From positions 60,310 through 124,309 of the forward strand of contig JAGHZQ010000053.1 of the NCBI GenBank assembly GCA_017746715.1: a stretch of DNA of 64,000 nucleotides, written 5' to 3'. The position numbers and the translations under genes were made by a program. The notes below the pieces were generated by a model. That model did not search any database and had not been told where the DNA came from. It saw nothing but the letters and a program-made list of their open reading frames with translations. The DNA is from Cyanobacteria bacterium SBLK. Its GTDB lineage: Bacteria; Cyanobacteriota; Cyanobacteriia; Cyanobacteriales; Spirulinaceae. Below, in pieces: positions 33,150 to 41,447 of this stretch (the first letter of the stretch is position 1; every line of letters begins with the position of its first letter).

Positions 33150-33503
33150 ATGAGATGGAAAACGTTTATGCTGAGAAGCACTTTGTGGTTAACGGCCGAA
33201 ATCTGGCTTAATCTGTTAGGCATTGATAGCTTCGCCGATTATAGCGAATTTATTTTCGAGCGAGATATCGAACTACAGAGGAAAAGCAACAAAACCATTA
33301 AACTTGTCAAAACGCTTCCTCAATTCTGTCAAAAAATCAAGAATCCTTGTCCGGTGATTGGCGCAGTTATTAAAGTTGCCAACCCTCAAGAATCTTTGAT
33401 TTATCAAAATCCTATTTTTAAACATAAATGTACGAAGCTCAGTAATCCATGTATTCGTGCTTTGTATTTATCTAACCTTAAAAAACCTTTCAAGTTAAGG
33501 TGA
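33150..33503 (+). CDS. Small conserved protein with a membrane-like N-terminus
   Basis: 117 residues, not assigned to a family. The first 40 residues ('FMLRSTLWLTAEIWLNLLGIDSFADYSEFIFER') resemble short cyanobacterial proteins of unknown function that I recall only generally; one amphipathic or membrane helix is likely. The rest is basic, with five cysteines (in PQFCQKIKNPCP and HKCTKLSNPC). It lies 8 nt before the next unknown gene, so the two form a pair between fdxH and the FeoA-like gene. Confidence 0.6.
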   Translation: MRWKTFMLRSTLWLTAEIWLNLLGIDSFADYSEFIFERDIELQRKSNKTIKLVKTLPQFCQKIKNPCPVIGAVIKVANPQESLIYQNPIFKHKCTKLSNPCIRALYLSNLKKPFKLR

Positions 33504-33510
33504 ATTTGCA

Positions 33511-33864
33511 ATGATCGATCGCAATAAGTTAGCCCGAGAATATGTCAAAGTTGCTCGAGATTATTATCCTAGAGTAGCTAAGATTTTAGAGCACTGCTAT
33601 ATCAAGGTTCTAGAATGTCATATCGAACGCTTGGGCAAACATTTCTATTACATTGGCATCTATTATCCAGAAATGCTGAACTCGGAAATTCAAGCCGCAC
33701 GAGATATTTTCAAAGAAATTGCGGAAAATATGGGTTTTGTCGAATCTGTTTATATTAATGCCACGCGATTGATCTACGATCCTATGTCGAAACTGAAAAA
33801 AGAAAACCCTAAACTATGGTTAGAGTTATATTGGGTTGCCGTGCATAACAAACAACTAACTTGA
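33511..33864 (+). CDS. Unknown nif-island protein
   Basis: 117 residues, soluble, mostly helical, rich in tyrosine: 'DRNKLAREYVKVARDYYPRVAKILEHCYIKVLE' and 'FYYIGIYYPEMLNSEIQAARDIFKEIAENMGF'. I do not recognise it. It sits 7 nt after the preceding gene and is followed by a 134-bp spacer before the FeoA-like gene. Co-expression with the nif genes is likely from place and strand only. Confidence 0.6.
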   Translation: MIDRNKLAREYVKVARDYYPRVAKILEHCYIKVLECHIERLGKHFYYIGIYYPEMLNSEIQAARDIFKEIAENMGFVESVYINATRLIYDPMSKLKKENPKLWLELYWVAVHNKQLT

Positions 33865-33998
33865 TTGTTGTTTTGACAAAACTGGTTGTTAAATATACAA
33901 AATTAGACCTATTTTTCGGTTAAAATTTGGTAAACGATCGCAACACAAAACATCTCTTCTGCTGTTTTCTCTCATCCCTTTTCTAGCGTAACAATCCT

Positions 33999-34262
33999 AT
34001 GTTCAAGCAAGATTTAAAGCACAAATTTACAGTTTTTCTGTCTCCTTTAGATTTACTAAAAAGTAAAGAACAGGGTATTATTAAACGCCTAAAAAGTTCT
34101 GATGAAAATCTTTTGGAGCAGATAGTAAAACTGGGAATTGTCCCGAGGATTCCTATTACTCTGGAGCAGCGTTTTCCCAGCTCTACCGTCGCGATTGGAG
34201 AAAATCAGATCGAGTTCAATCGAGAGATTGCTCGTTCGATTTACGTTCGCGTCGTAAAATAA
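33999..34262 (+). CDS. FeoA-type SH3-like protein
   Basis: 87 residues. The second half 'LEQIVKLGIVPRIPITLEQRFPSSTVAIGENQIEFNREIARSIYVRVV' is the FeoA domain ('LxxLGIxPGxxIxV...G..IALxRxIAxxIxV'). FeoA domains act with the FeoB iron transporter or as small accessory units; no feoB is near. In nif islands such proteins may assist iron supply (inference). It precedes fdxB by 59 nt. Confidence 0.8.
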   Translation: MFKQDLKHKFTVFLSPLDLLKSKEQGIIKRLKSSDENLLEQIVKLGIVPRIPITLEQRFPSSTVAIGENQIEFNREIARSIYVRVVK

Positions 34263-34321
34263 AACCAATTGGGTTTTAGGTATTTAACGAATGCAAACAC
34301 CTATTCTTTAAGGAGAACACC

Positions 34322-34615
34322 ATGGCCAATCTTACTGCTTTGACTCGCGGCGGGCTTTCTTGGATTCCCAAATTCCTTCAATCTATTAACAAAGATACTT
34401 GTTTGGGTTGTGGACGCTGTTTTAAGGTTTGCGGTCGCGACGTAATGGAATTACGCTGGTTGAATGAAGACGGTGAATTTGCTGAGGAGGATGATGATGA
34501 CGAACTCGAGCGTCGTGTAATGGTTTTGGCCAACCCTGAAAAATGTATTGGTTGCGAAGCCTGCGCTCGAATTTGTCCGAAAAGGTGTCACTCTCATGCT
34601 CCTTTACCAGCTTAG
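34322..34615 (+). CDS. fdxB: Nif-specific ferredoxin III
   Basis: 97-residue 2[4Fe-4S] ferredoxin of the nif-specific FdxB type. First motif 'TCLGCGRCFKVCGRDVM' (C-x2-C-x2-C-x3-C), then a very acidic linker (EFAEEDDDDELE), then 'KCIGCEACARICPKRCHSH'. FdxB supports cofactor or P-cluster synthesis and electron supply. A strong AAGGAG ribosome site precedes it. A hairpin follows the gene. Confidence 0.93.
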   Translation: MANLTALTRGGLSWIPKFLQSINKDTCLGCGRCFKVCGRDVMELRWLNEDGEFAEEDDDDELERRVMVLANPEKCIGCEACARICPKRCHSHAPLPA

Positions 34616-34629
34616 ATCTGTTCGGATTC

Positions 34630-34655
34630 GGGTGTTAGAATAATCCCTAATACCC
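34630..34655 (+). terminator. Weak terminator candidate after fdxB
   Basis: 9-bp stem with one G-T pair (GGGTGTTAG / CTAATACCC, loop of 8) followed by the T-rich TTTCTTCG. It may only reduce read-through into the next gene. Confidence 0.4.
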
Positions 34656-34691
34656 TTTCTTCGATCGCAATTTTAGATTGGATTAAAATTA

Positions 34692-35177
34692 ATGCCTGTC
34701 ATTCAAGAGAAATATTCCTGGTTCGACGTTTCTGAGGAAATCAAAAGACTTTTAATTCTCGCCTCAGAAAATTGGGAGAATACTCAACTTTCAGAACACT
34801 ATATGAAGGAAGCCTTAGAAAAAGCTGGCGATAATTTACAGGTTTTAATAGGGGCTTATCGTTTCTTTTTCTATCAGAAAAATCCCGCGATCGCTCTCAA
34901 CATCGCCGAGCGAGTCATAAAAATTATTACCGTCCGAGAAAATTTGCCTTCTCACTGGTTGGAACTCGAGCCTATTTTAGAGCGCCGCAAAGAAGAAGAG
35001 AATCTTCGCCTTTATCTGAATGCTTATGCAGGTAAAGGATATATGCTTGCCAAATTAGGGAAAATTGAAGAAGCCAAACTGATTACCGAGCGCGTTAAAA
35101 AAATCGATACAAATCGAGAAACTTGTGCAACAACCATTTATGATGTTTTAACCAGCCCTCCTGAAGAAGAGGATTGA
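34692..35177 (+). CDS. TPR-like helical protein
   Basis: 161 residues, all helical. 'ALEKAGDNLQVLIGAYRFFFYQKNPAIALNIAERVI' and 'AYAGKGYMLAKLGKIEEAKLITERVKKIDTN' look like TPR-type helix pairs, so it is probably a protein-binding scaffold. Similar TPR-like genes occur in the nif islands of other cyanobacteria. It ends with an acidic tail. It overlaps by 4 bases an upstream-extended frame of the next gene, whose real start is 35243. Confidence 0.68.
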   Translation: MPVIQEKYSWFDVSEEIKRLLILASENWENTQLSEHYMKEALEKAGDNLQVLIGAYRFFFYQKNPAIALNIAERVIKIITVRENLPSHWLELEPILERRKEEENLRLYLNAYAGKGYMLAKLGKIEEAKLITERVKKIDTNRETCATTIYDVLTSPPEEED

Positions 35178-35242
35178 TTGGTCATTCGTCGTTTGTTGTC
35201 GAGCACAAACTCTATTACCCACTACCCACCGAGGAGAAAATC

Positions 35243-35506
35243 ATGACCGCACAAACCATGAATCAAGAAAGATACGCGCTCTATTGCAATTTGATTGATG
35301 AATTGTTACGCTGTCCAAATGGCTCCGAACCCGATATTTTGGATGCTCATATCGAACTGATCGATGAGGGTTTAATTAGAACGATGGTACAGGCTGCTAC
35401 AGAATTTGCTCATAAAGGGAATCAAGATGGGGCGCAATTCCTGTTTTTTCTCTCTCGTCAATTGGCAAAAAATTTGGGGTTATATCCGGAAACTGCTGCT
35501 GAATAA
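35243..35506 (+). CDS. Standalone 'leader domain' of cyanobacterial TPR/CHAT proteins
   Basis: 87 residues from ATG 35243, preceded by GAGGAG. 'YALYCNLIDELLRCPNGSEPDILDAHIELIDEGLIRTM' and 'EFAHKGNQDGAQFLFFLSRQL' match a short helical segment that I know as the N-terminus of many large cyanobacterial TPR and CHAT proteins ('YLNLIxxLLxCPxGEEPxIL'). Here it stands as its own gene, after the TPR-like gene, as if the two were a split form of one such protein. Function unknown. Confidence 0.62.
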   Translation: MTAQTMNQERYALYCNLIDELLRCPNGSEPDILDAHIELIDEGLIRTMVQAATEFAHKGNQDGAQFLFFLSRQLAKNLGLYPETAAE

Positions 35507-35521
35507 ATATGAAGTGAATTA

Positions 35522-35570
35522 AGATTGGAACTTGCTCCTTCCAATCTCATATTGTGAGGGAGCAAAATTT
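35522..35570 (+). other. Alternative hairpin/pseudoknot after the plus-strand nif series
   Basis: AGATTGGAA (35522-35530) pairs with TTCCAATCT (35539-35547). The loop bases TTGCTCC (35532-35538) can instead pair with GGAGCAA (35559-35565), which is followed by AATTTTTAA. The two helices could form a pseudoknot or switch between them. Confidence 0.4.
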
Positions 35571-35679
35571 TTAATTGAATGGGCAAGGAATTGCGATCGC
35601 CAACCAATCATATACTGTGAGGAGTAGAATAAGCCTGTCGAACAAAAAAACTAGTTGACAAGTAAACAGGATTAATATA

Positions 35680-37389
35680 GTGATAGGGCAGAACCACTCG
35701 AAAACTGCCACAATGAAACTCGAACAACAAGAGCGCAAACTGCATCTTACAGCGATTGATTCTTTGCCTTCTCTACCGGTCTCACTTCAAAAGATTATCG
35801 AACAAATTCGCCAACACCATCAGGAAATTAAACCTTCTATAGCAAAAAAAATTGTTATAGAAGCTGATGTCAAAATAGAGGACATCATGCCTTGGGCGAG
35901 TTTCAATCATTCTCCAAAAGATAGCTATGGCCGTCAGTTGGTTTTTAGCGATAACTTCTTTGAAATTATGGTAATGTCTTGGGTATCGGGAGATGTTTCT
36001 GCAATTCACGATCACGGTTATACCCAATGGGGAGCGGTGCAAGTATTTGGAGCAGCAGAACACGCTGTATTTATCATCCAAAATGACTTACTTTTAACTT
36101 TATCTCGCGAAACTCTCCAATCGGGGACAATAATGGCCGTTGGCAATCAACTCATTCACCAAATGGCAAATATATCTGGAGAAAAATTTTTAAGTTTGCA
36201 CGTTTATGGCGTAAATAACCGAGAATTTAGTTACGAAACTGTTACCGCAGATGCTCGCATCTGGAATATTACGGAAGGGGTTATACAAAAAACCGATAGT
36301 GGGGTCTTTTTTGCTTTACCTCAAGATAAGATTAATTCGAGCGAACCTTCTCCACAAGCTGACTATCCATCATGGTTACGCAATACAGTTGAGTATCTTT
36401 ATCGAATTCGGAAAGCCAAACAAGAAAAGAAAGAGACAGGTCTTGCAAATTTGGAAACAACATTAATAGATGAGTTATTTCATGTGAAGCGATGGCAGGA
36501 ATTAAAAGCCCAAATAGTATCTAATGTCAATAGTGAAGGTCATATCAAAAATAGTAATTCTTGGAAGATATTACAAAAAGAATTGATTCGAGCCGCCCAA
36601 TTGCAAAACGATATCCTCGAAATCGAAAAAAAAGGTGAAGATTCTTTTTTCACTTATGCAAAAGTTTATGATGAAGTCATAGGCAAGCAATGTTTAAGTA
36701 GTTTTATTGCAAAGTACATTCAGTTTTTTAACGATACCTACGATCGCAAGCTAGCCGAGTCTAAAATCATCTCAATTGGTTGCGGAACGGGAATTGTCGA
36801 AGAATTTGTTGCGAAGCATTATAATCTAAAACCAGACAATTTATTAGGAATCGATATTTCACCTGCAATGGTTCAGATTGCTTCCCAGAAAATCGAAGCG
36901 CGGGTAGAAAATATTTTGGATATTGACAAGGAAACCGATCGCTGGGACATTTGCTTTTCTGGCTTAAATGTCTTTCAATATCTCCGCCAACCGGACATGG
37001 AAACCGCGATCGCCAATACTGCCAAGATAACCAAAAATGGCGGTTATTTTCTAGGAGATTTTATTACCCCCGATCATATTCGCTGGTATCCCAATGTCAT
37101 TGCCACAGACAATGTGATTTCTCTGCGCCAACCTACTCTACTCGAACAAAATCACAATACATTCCAGCAAAGTAAAATTATCAACATCAGCAAGCAAAGT
37201 GGCACGCTTCGCATTACTGATGAGGGCAATCACATTCGCTATCTCCCTTCACTCTGGAAGGTCAGGTATATTTTTAGCAAGTATTTCGATCGAGTCGATA
37301 TCTTTGATGCAATTAGTTTAGAATCTTTGCAACCGGAAGACGATACTTCTCCTTCAACTCGATATGTTGTCGTTGCTCGAAAAAGTTAG
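35680..37389 (+). CDS. Cysteine-dioxygenase-like cupin fused to a class I methyltransferase
   Basis: 569 residues from a GTG at 35680, or 558 from ATG 35713; neither has a good ribosome site. Residues 55-180 are a cupin of the cysteine dioxygenase type: 'GDVSAIHDHGYTQWG' gives His110 and His112, with His160 or His174 as the third iron ligand. Residues 230-350 are helical, and residues 360-565 are a SAM-dependent methyltransferase with 'IISIGCGTGIVEEF' (motif I) and 'LLGIDISPAMVQIA' (motif II). The pairing could oxidise a thiol substrate and methylate a product, but no substrate can be read from sequence. It is the last plus-strand gene before cnfR. Confidence 0.78.
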   Translation: MIGQNHSKTATMKLEQQERKLHLTAIDSLPSLPVSLQKIIEQIRQHHQEIKPSIAKKIVIEADVKIEDIMPWASFNHSPKDSYGRQLVFSDNFFEIMVMSWVSGDVSAIHDHGYTQWGAVQVFGAAEHAVFIIQNDLLLTLSRETLQSGTIMAVGNQLIHQMANISGEKFLSLHVYGVNNREFSYETVTADARIWNITEGVIQKTDSGVFFALPQDKINSSEPSPQADYPSWLRNTVEYLYRIRKAKQEKKETGLANLETTLIDELFHVKRWQELKAQIVSNVNSEGHIKNSNSWKILQKELIRAAQLQNDILEIEKKGEDSFFTYAKVYDEVIGKQCLSSFIAKYIQFFNDTYDRKLAESKIISIGCGTGIVEEFVAKHYNLKPDNLLGIDISPAMVQIASQKIEARVENILDIDKETDRWDICFSGLNVFQYLRQPDMETAIANTAKITKNGGYFLGDFITPDHIRWYPNVIATDNVISLRQPTLLEQNHNTFQQSKIINISKQSGTLRITDEGNHIRYLPSLWKVRYIFSKYFDRVDIFDAISLESLQPEDDTSPSTRYVVVARKS

Positions 37390-37413
37390 AGCGAATCCAT
37401 TCAAAAAGGGGAA

Positions 37414-39045
37414 TCATTTTGGCGATCGCGTCAATCCCAAAACTTCCTGTAACCGCGCCCGATCCTCGGGTTTGGCGCGGAAACGCCCTTTTTCTAAATC
37501 TCGAATCCAACTTTGGCTTTTGCCCGTGACTTTCGCTAATTCGCGCTGACTCATGCCCAAATTTTTGCGAGCTTCGGAGATCGCATCAGCAGATAGATCG
37601 GAATTTTGCTGCGATTGACTTTTGCGATTGCTTTTGTACTGTCGTTTTTTCTCTAATTTTGTAAGAGATTGCGCCCATTCAGCCGGAAACTCAAAACGCA
37701 AAATTTTGGCTTTGCTCAGTCGCAGCCACTTCCCGCGAGGGCTAGAATCCGTTAATCGCCGATCGCGAGAGCCGTCATCGATCCAAAACTCCAAGGCTTC
37801 TTCTGCATCCTCGGGCAAATCTGCCAACTTTGCCCAAAGCGGTTGAATCTCCTCGGGATAGGTTTCTGGGTCGAAGACGGGACGGATTCCGTAGCGATTT
37901 AAAACTTCCAGATCGCTCTCAAAAGTTCGCAACAAGCGTTTGCGCTTTTCGCGATCGCAATTTGCCGCTTCAATTTTTTCCATACCATAAGCAACTCGCA
38001 TTAACGTGGAAACGGCAATAGATTGTCGCAAACCCATTTTAGACTTGAATAACAACCAGAGGATGAGACGCGATGCTCCGATATGTTGCTGCCAGATGCT
38101 CATCACGGCATTGAGGACGAACTCGGGTAAGTGACCGTATTGATAGAATGCCGATCGCTTGCGATAATCCTGCTTGTTGAGAAAATGCTTGGCCCACATT
38201 CCCGCTCGGATCTTAAAAGTCAATCCCACCAAATGCCGACAGCCCTCACTATCTTCTTGGAAATGGTGTTTGGTATAAGGCAAGTGCCAGAGGCGATCGA
38301 GTTCGACGGAAAAGCCTTTGATTTTCCCTTGCTGCGGCCAGTGAATGGAGACGAGAAGCTGACAGGACTGCCGCACGAGAGATTTGATTAGGGTTAGTTT
38401 ATCGGCTTTGTTAATATCCTTGCGCTTGTCTAAGCCTAAATACTGCTCGATTTGGCGATCGCTAATTGTAAATTCTTCTTCCCAAGGTTGTTCTAGGGTC
38501 GTCGCACAAGCTGCAAAAATTAAATGCAGGCAGGCCGCTCGCGGGTCAATCGCTTCAATGGTGGCATAGGCAGTTGCTCCTCGCAAGCGCTTGAGAGATT
38601 TGGCCTTTGGATCTTTTGCCAGCCAAAATGTCATTTCACCTCGTCCCTGTTTGACCGAGCGGCGATAGAAAGGATGTCCGTTTTCATCGGCATCCCAAGA
38701 AAGAACCGAAGCGCTCGATAGTAAGGTGCATCCTTCCCAAATAGCCATCGCCGAAGCAAAAGGATGCTGGGTTCCGTTGATAAAGAGATCGATATGAGTG
38801 GGAATGCGTTGGGTTACTTTATTTCTCCCTTTTTTGGTTTTTAGAGGTACGGGACTTTCGAGAGCGCAGTTTGCCAAGCATAGGGGTTCGGAATAATAAC
38901 CTTCACACTGATTGCACAAACCGGGCTCGATCCAATATCGTCCGTCTTCGAGTTGAATAGCACCTGTCGGACATTGGGGCTGACACGTCCCGCAACCGTC
39001 ACAACTCCCAGAAATTGCATAGGCTTTTGGTTTTTTCTTGACCAT
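37414..39045 (-). CDS. cnfR: Nitrogen-fixation activator CnfR (PatB-like)
   Basis: Master transcriptional activator of nif genes in cyanobacteria, active under low oxygen; called PatB in Anabaena. 543 residues. The N-terminus is a 2[4Fe-4S] ferredoxin-like domain (Cys15, 18, 21, 25-Pro; Cys44, 47, 56, 60) that is thought to sense oxygen. The centre (about 90-420) is a family-specific region. The C-terminus has an XRE-type helix-turn-helix ('ARKNLGMSQRELAKVTGKSQSWIRDLEKGRF', about 486-517). It converges on the cupin-methyltransferase gene with 24 nt between stops. Targets here are probably the nifP and nifB promoters. Confidence 0.93.
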   Translation of the reverse strand: MVKKKPKAYAISGSCDGCGTCQPQCPTGAIQLEDGRYWIEPGLCNQCEGYYSEPLCLANCALESPVPLKTKKGRNKVTQRIPTHIDLFINGTQHPFASAMAIWEGCTLLSSASVLSWDADENGHPFYRRSVKQGRGEMTFWLAKDPKAKSLKRLRGATAYATIEAIDPRAACLHLIFAACATTLEQPWEEEFTISDRQIEQYLGLDKRKDINKADKLTLIKSLVRQSCQLLVSIHWPQQGKIKGFSVELDRLWHLPYTKHHFQEDSEGCRHLVGLTFKIRAGMWAKHFLNKQDYRKRSAFYQYGHLPEFVLNAVMSIWQQHIGASRLILWLLFKSKMGLRQSIAVSTLMRVAYGMEKIEAANCDREKRKRLLRTFESDLEVLNRYGIRPVFDPETYPEEIQPLWAKLADLPEDAEEALEFWIDDGSRDRRLTDSSPRGKWLRLSKAKILRFEFPAEWAQSLTKLEKKRQYKSNRKSQSQQNSDLSADAISEARKNLGMSQRELAKVTGKSQSWIRDLEKGRFRAKPEDRARLQEVLGLTRSPK

Positions 39046-39616
39046 TTGCTCCTTGTTCTGCTCTAAAATTAGTTCTTTTCATTAGCAAGGAAAGCGATCG
39101 CTTGCCGTTTTTTAGTCTTGTTTATAAGCAATAAAATTATTTAAAATTCGCGCAGTTAAATTGCATTTTTTGGTTTTCCGTAATTTTACCAAGTGACTAA
39201 AACCCCTACCAGTTAGCTTTTACGGGTTTCATCTTTTCATTGCCATTACTTTCAATCTGTTCGTCTCGATCTATTTAATATTTTTTTAATTTCATTGGTT
39301 TGCTCTCATAATTCACGAATTGCAACTCATAATTCATAATTTGCAATTCATAATTTGCCACTGGAAAATCTCGCACAAGTCTCAAAAGGAGATCGCATCG
39401 ATATTTGCGGCGATCGTTGCTATTTTAGTTCTCGCTAAGAGGACTTTATTGACAATAGCTAATACATAAATAAATACAAAAAAATTAAAAAATATAGGGA
39501 AAAGTTTTTTCTTTCCCACATTATCCCTAACTCGAGAAAAATATTGCTCTATATCATAAGATAATGTAAATTTAAGTCATCTAGATTACATTTAGAGATT
39601 AAAGGGAGAGCAAATC
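39046..39616. other. AT-rich spacer upstream of cnfR
   Basis: About 570 bases with the cnfR promoter at its left end. It contains a tandem pair of a 14-mer (AATTCATAATTTGC, 39331-39344 and 39345-39358), built from two 7-mers, and similar fragments before it. No gene or terminator stands out. Confidence 0.5.
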
Positions 39617-39907
39617 GTGAAATCTGTTGTATTAATATTGTTGTTGATTCTCTTGTTTGCGATCGCTTCTCCAGCCCATGCCGCTTTTTGCAGTCAGCAA
39701 GGCGATCGCCAGATCTGCATTGTCCAGATTAAACGGAGTGCAAAAAATTATTGGGAATATCGCGCCAAGGTGAAGATTAATGGCGAGGTTAGACCCACAG
39801 AAATTTATAATTGTCGCGATCGCTTGCGGATTGAAAAAAACGGTAGCGTCGTTCCCTTTTTGCCTCAAGGGGCAGGAGAATATATTTGTAGCTTTTTTCA
39901 AAAATAG
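39617..39907 (+). CDS. Small secreted protein with signal peptide
   Basis: 96 residues from a GTG at 39617 preceded by GGGAGAG. A clear signal peptide covers residues 1-22 (MKSVVLILLLILLFAIASPAHA, cut after AHA in essence). The mature part of about 74 residues is basic with four cysteines (in AFCSQQ, QICIVQ, YNCRDR, YICSFF) that could make two disulfides. I recognise no family. It is transcribed alone. Confidence 0.65.
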   Translation: MKSVVLILLLILLFAIASPAHAAFCSQQGDRQICIVQIKRSAKNYWEYRAKVKINGEVRPTEIYNCRDRLRIEKNGSVVPFLPQGAGEYICSFFQK

Positions 39908-39940
39908 CGATCGCTTGATTTTGATTTGTGGAAATTGCAT

Positions 39941-40126
39941 CTAACTGTCTAGATAAATTTCCCCTTTCCAAATTTTGTCCTGTAATTGTCGCCACAGTTC
40001 GCATTCTTCGGGGGAGACTTTCCCATCAGCATACATGGCGCGTTTAATGCTCTGCGATTCTTGGCGAGATAAGCAACCATCGGCTAAGGCACGTTCGATC
40101 GTTTCCTTGACTTTCGTAGCTTCCAT
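39941..40126 (-). CDS. Small helical protein, TerB-like tail
   Basis: 61 residues from ATG 40124-40126 (MEATKVKETIERALADGCLS), preceded by GGAG about 10 nt upstream; a longer frame from 40231 has no such site. 'LSRQESQSIKRAMYADGKVSPEECELWRQLQDKIWKGEI' resembles the calcium-like/TerB loop pattern 'ADGxVxxEE'. Function unknown, probably cytosolic. It converges on the secreted-protein gene. Confidence 0.6.
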   Translation of the reverse strand: MEATKVKETIERALADGCLSRQESQSIKRAMYADGKVSPEECELWRQLQDKIWKGEIYLDS

Positions 40127-40525
40127 AGTGCGACTGCTCCGCGATCGTGAGTTATATTCTCGTTCTAGCACTATTCGTGCTACCAAAATCCCCTTTTTAG
40201 CTATTTGTAATCTTTCAGTATAAATACTCAATATTGTTAAGTTTTATCTTCAAAATGAGGGTAGGTGAGGAGATGACTATCGAGAATTTGCTTAAATTCT
40301 TTCTATTGTTCTTCATGAAAGATGAAGGTAGTGCGATCGCGATCGCGCTTGCAAGAGATCGCTTTGTCCGTTCTATCTTCCGCGTGCATTTCGATTCTGT
40401 GGCGATTGCTTCCGAGGAACTTCATTTCTAGAGAATAGCCTTCTTCGCTTTTGGTGTAAAAATCGATATGCTAAAATCGGGGAACACTATAAGCGATCGC
40501 GAGATTCACAATAAGGAATATATCC
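40127..40525. other. Spacer with HIP1 sites, no supported gene
   Basis: About 400 bases between a minus- and a plus-strand gene. It has GCGATCGC clusters (near 40338-40350). An open frame at 40234-40431 translates those HIP1 sites into low-complexity protein, so I do not call it. Confidence 0.45.
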
Positions 40526-41158
40526 ATGAAGAATACATCCATGAAAGATTTACTCAGACACTATAAAAATAATCTTGTCAAAAAAATACATATTTTCCGC
40601 AATAATAATTTTGATAACTTTGTTTTTGTCCACATCAATAAAACAGGAGGAACGAGTGTTGGTAAAGCCTTAAATTTACCTCTCAGCCATAGTACCGCAC
40701 GAGAAAAAATAGAAATAATGGGTCGTCAAAAATGGGAGAGCCGCTTTAGTTTCGCAATCGTTAGAAATCCATGGGATAAAGTGGTTTCCCACTATCACTA
40801 TCGAGTCAAAACCAAACAGACAAACTTTGGGGAAAACGCTATTGAATTTAAAGAGTGGGTAAAATTGTCCTACGGCAATAAAGACCCTTTTTACTATGAT
40901 AAACCGAGGATGTTTATGCCCCAAGTCAATTGGATTTCAGATCGTGAGGGAAAAGTTGCCGTAAATTTTATCGGTCGCTTTGAAAGCCTTAATGATGATT
41001 TTCAGGAAATCTGCAAAAATATAGGAAAAAAAGCAACATTACCGCATCTCAAATCATCCAAACACGCGCATTATAAAGATTATTATGACGAAGAAACCAT
41101 GAAAATCATAGAACGTTGTTTTCAAAAAGATATAGAATTATTCGAGTATAAGTTTTGA
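40526..41158 (+). CDS. Sulfotransferase family protein
   Basis: 210 residues of the carbohydrate/heparan-type sulfotransferase family (Sulfotransfer_2). The PAPS-binding 5'-phosphosulfate loop is 'FVHINKTGGTSVGKAL' (about residues 35-50) and the 3'-phosphate site is 'FAIVRNPWDKVVSHYHYR' (about 76-93). Such enzymes sulfate cell-surface or extracellular sugars. No membrane segment is visible. AT-rich, unlike its neighbours, and standing alone, which suggests transfer. Confidence 0.82.
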   Translation: MKNTSMKDLLRHYKNNLVKKIHIFRNNNFDNFVFVHINKTGGTSVGKALNLPLSHSTAREKIEIMGRQKWESRFSFAIVRNPWDKVVSHYHYRVKTKQTNFGENAIEFKEWVKLSYGNKDPFYYDKPRMFMPQVNWISDREGKVAVNFIGRFESLNDDFQEICKNIGKKATLPHLKSSKHAHYKDYYDEETMKIIERCFQKDIELFEYKF

Positions 41159-41447
41159 GTCTGCGATCGCCAGAATGTAAAAATAACAAGATATTTTCTC
41201 GATCGCAAGTCTATCCCTCAATGAATTTTGAATGAAAACGTATGATATGATGGAAAGTTGCGCTTAAGTTGAGACAACAGCCTCATGGAGAAGCGCAATA
41301 CCGAATTCGATTGCTTGTTTTCTTTGCAAGTCTTACTGTTTACAAGTCTTTCGCAGATTTGTGGGTCTATTTGTCCCTCGTGGGTCTGTAGCAAAGTATC
41401 GTCCAAAATTGGAGAGAAAGGAAATCTACCCCTTTTTAGTATAAACG

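Noticed and set aside
35660..35680. NtcA-like box (GTA-N8-TAA) before the cupin-methyltransferase gene
   Set aside because: The right half is GTA-N8-TAA, not TAC, and spacing to a -10 element is poor.
40234..40431. 65-residue frame in a HIP1-rich spacer
   Set aside because: The translation is mostly read-through of GCGATCGC sites; no motif and no good start.
41218..41406. 62-residue minus-strand frame before argZ
   Set aside because: No recognisable content, no ribosome site, and nothing to support expression.
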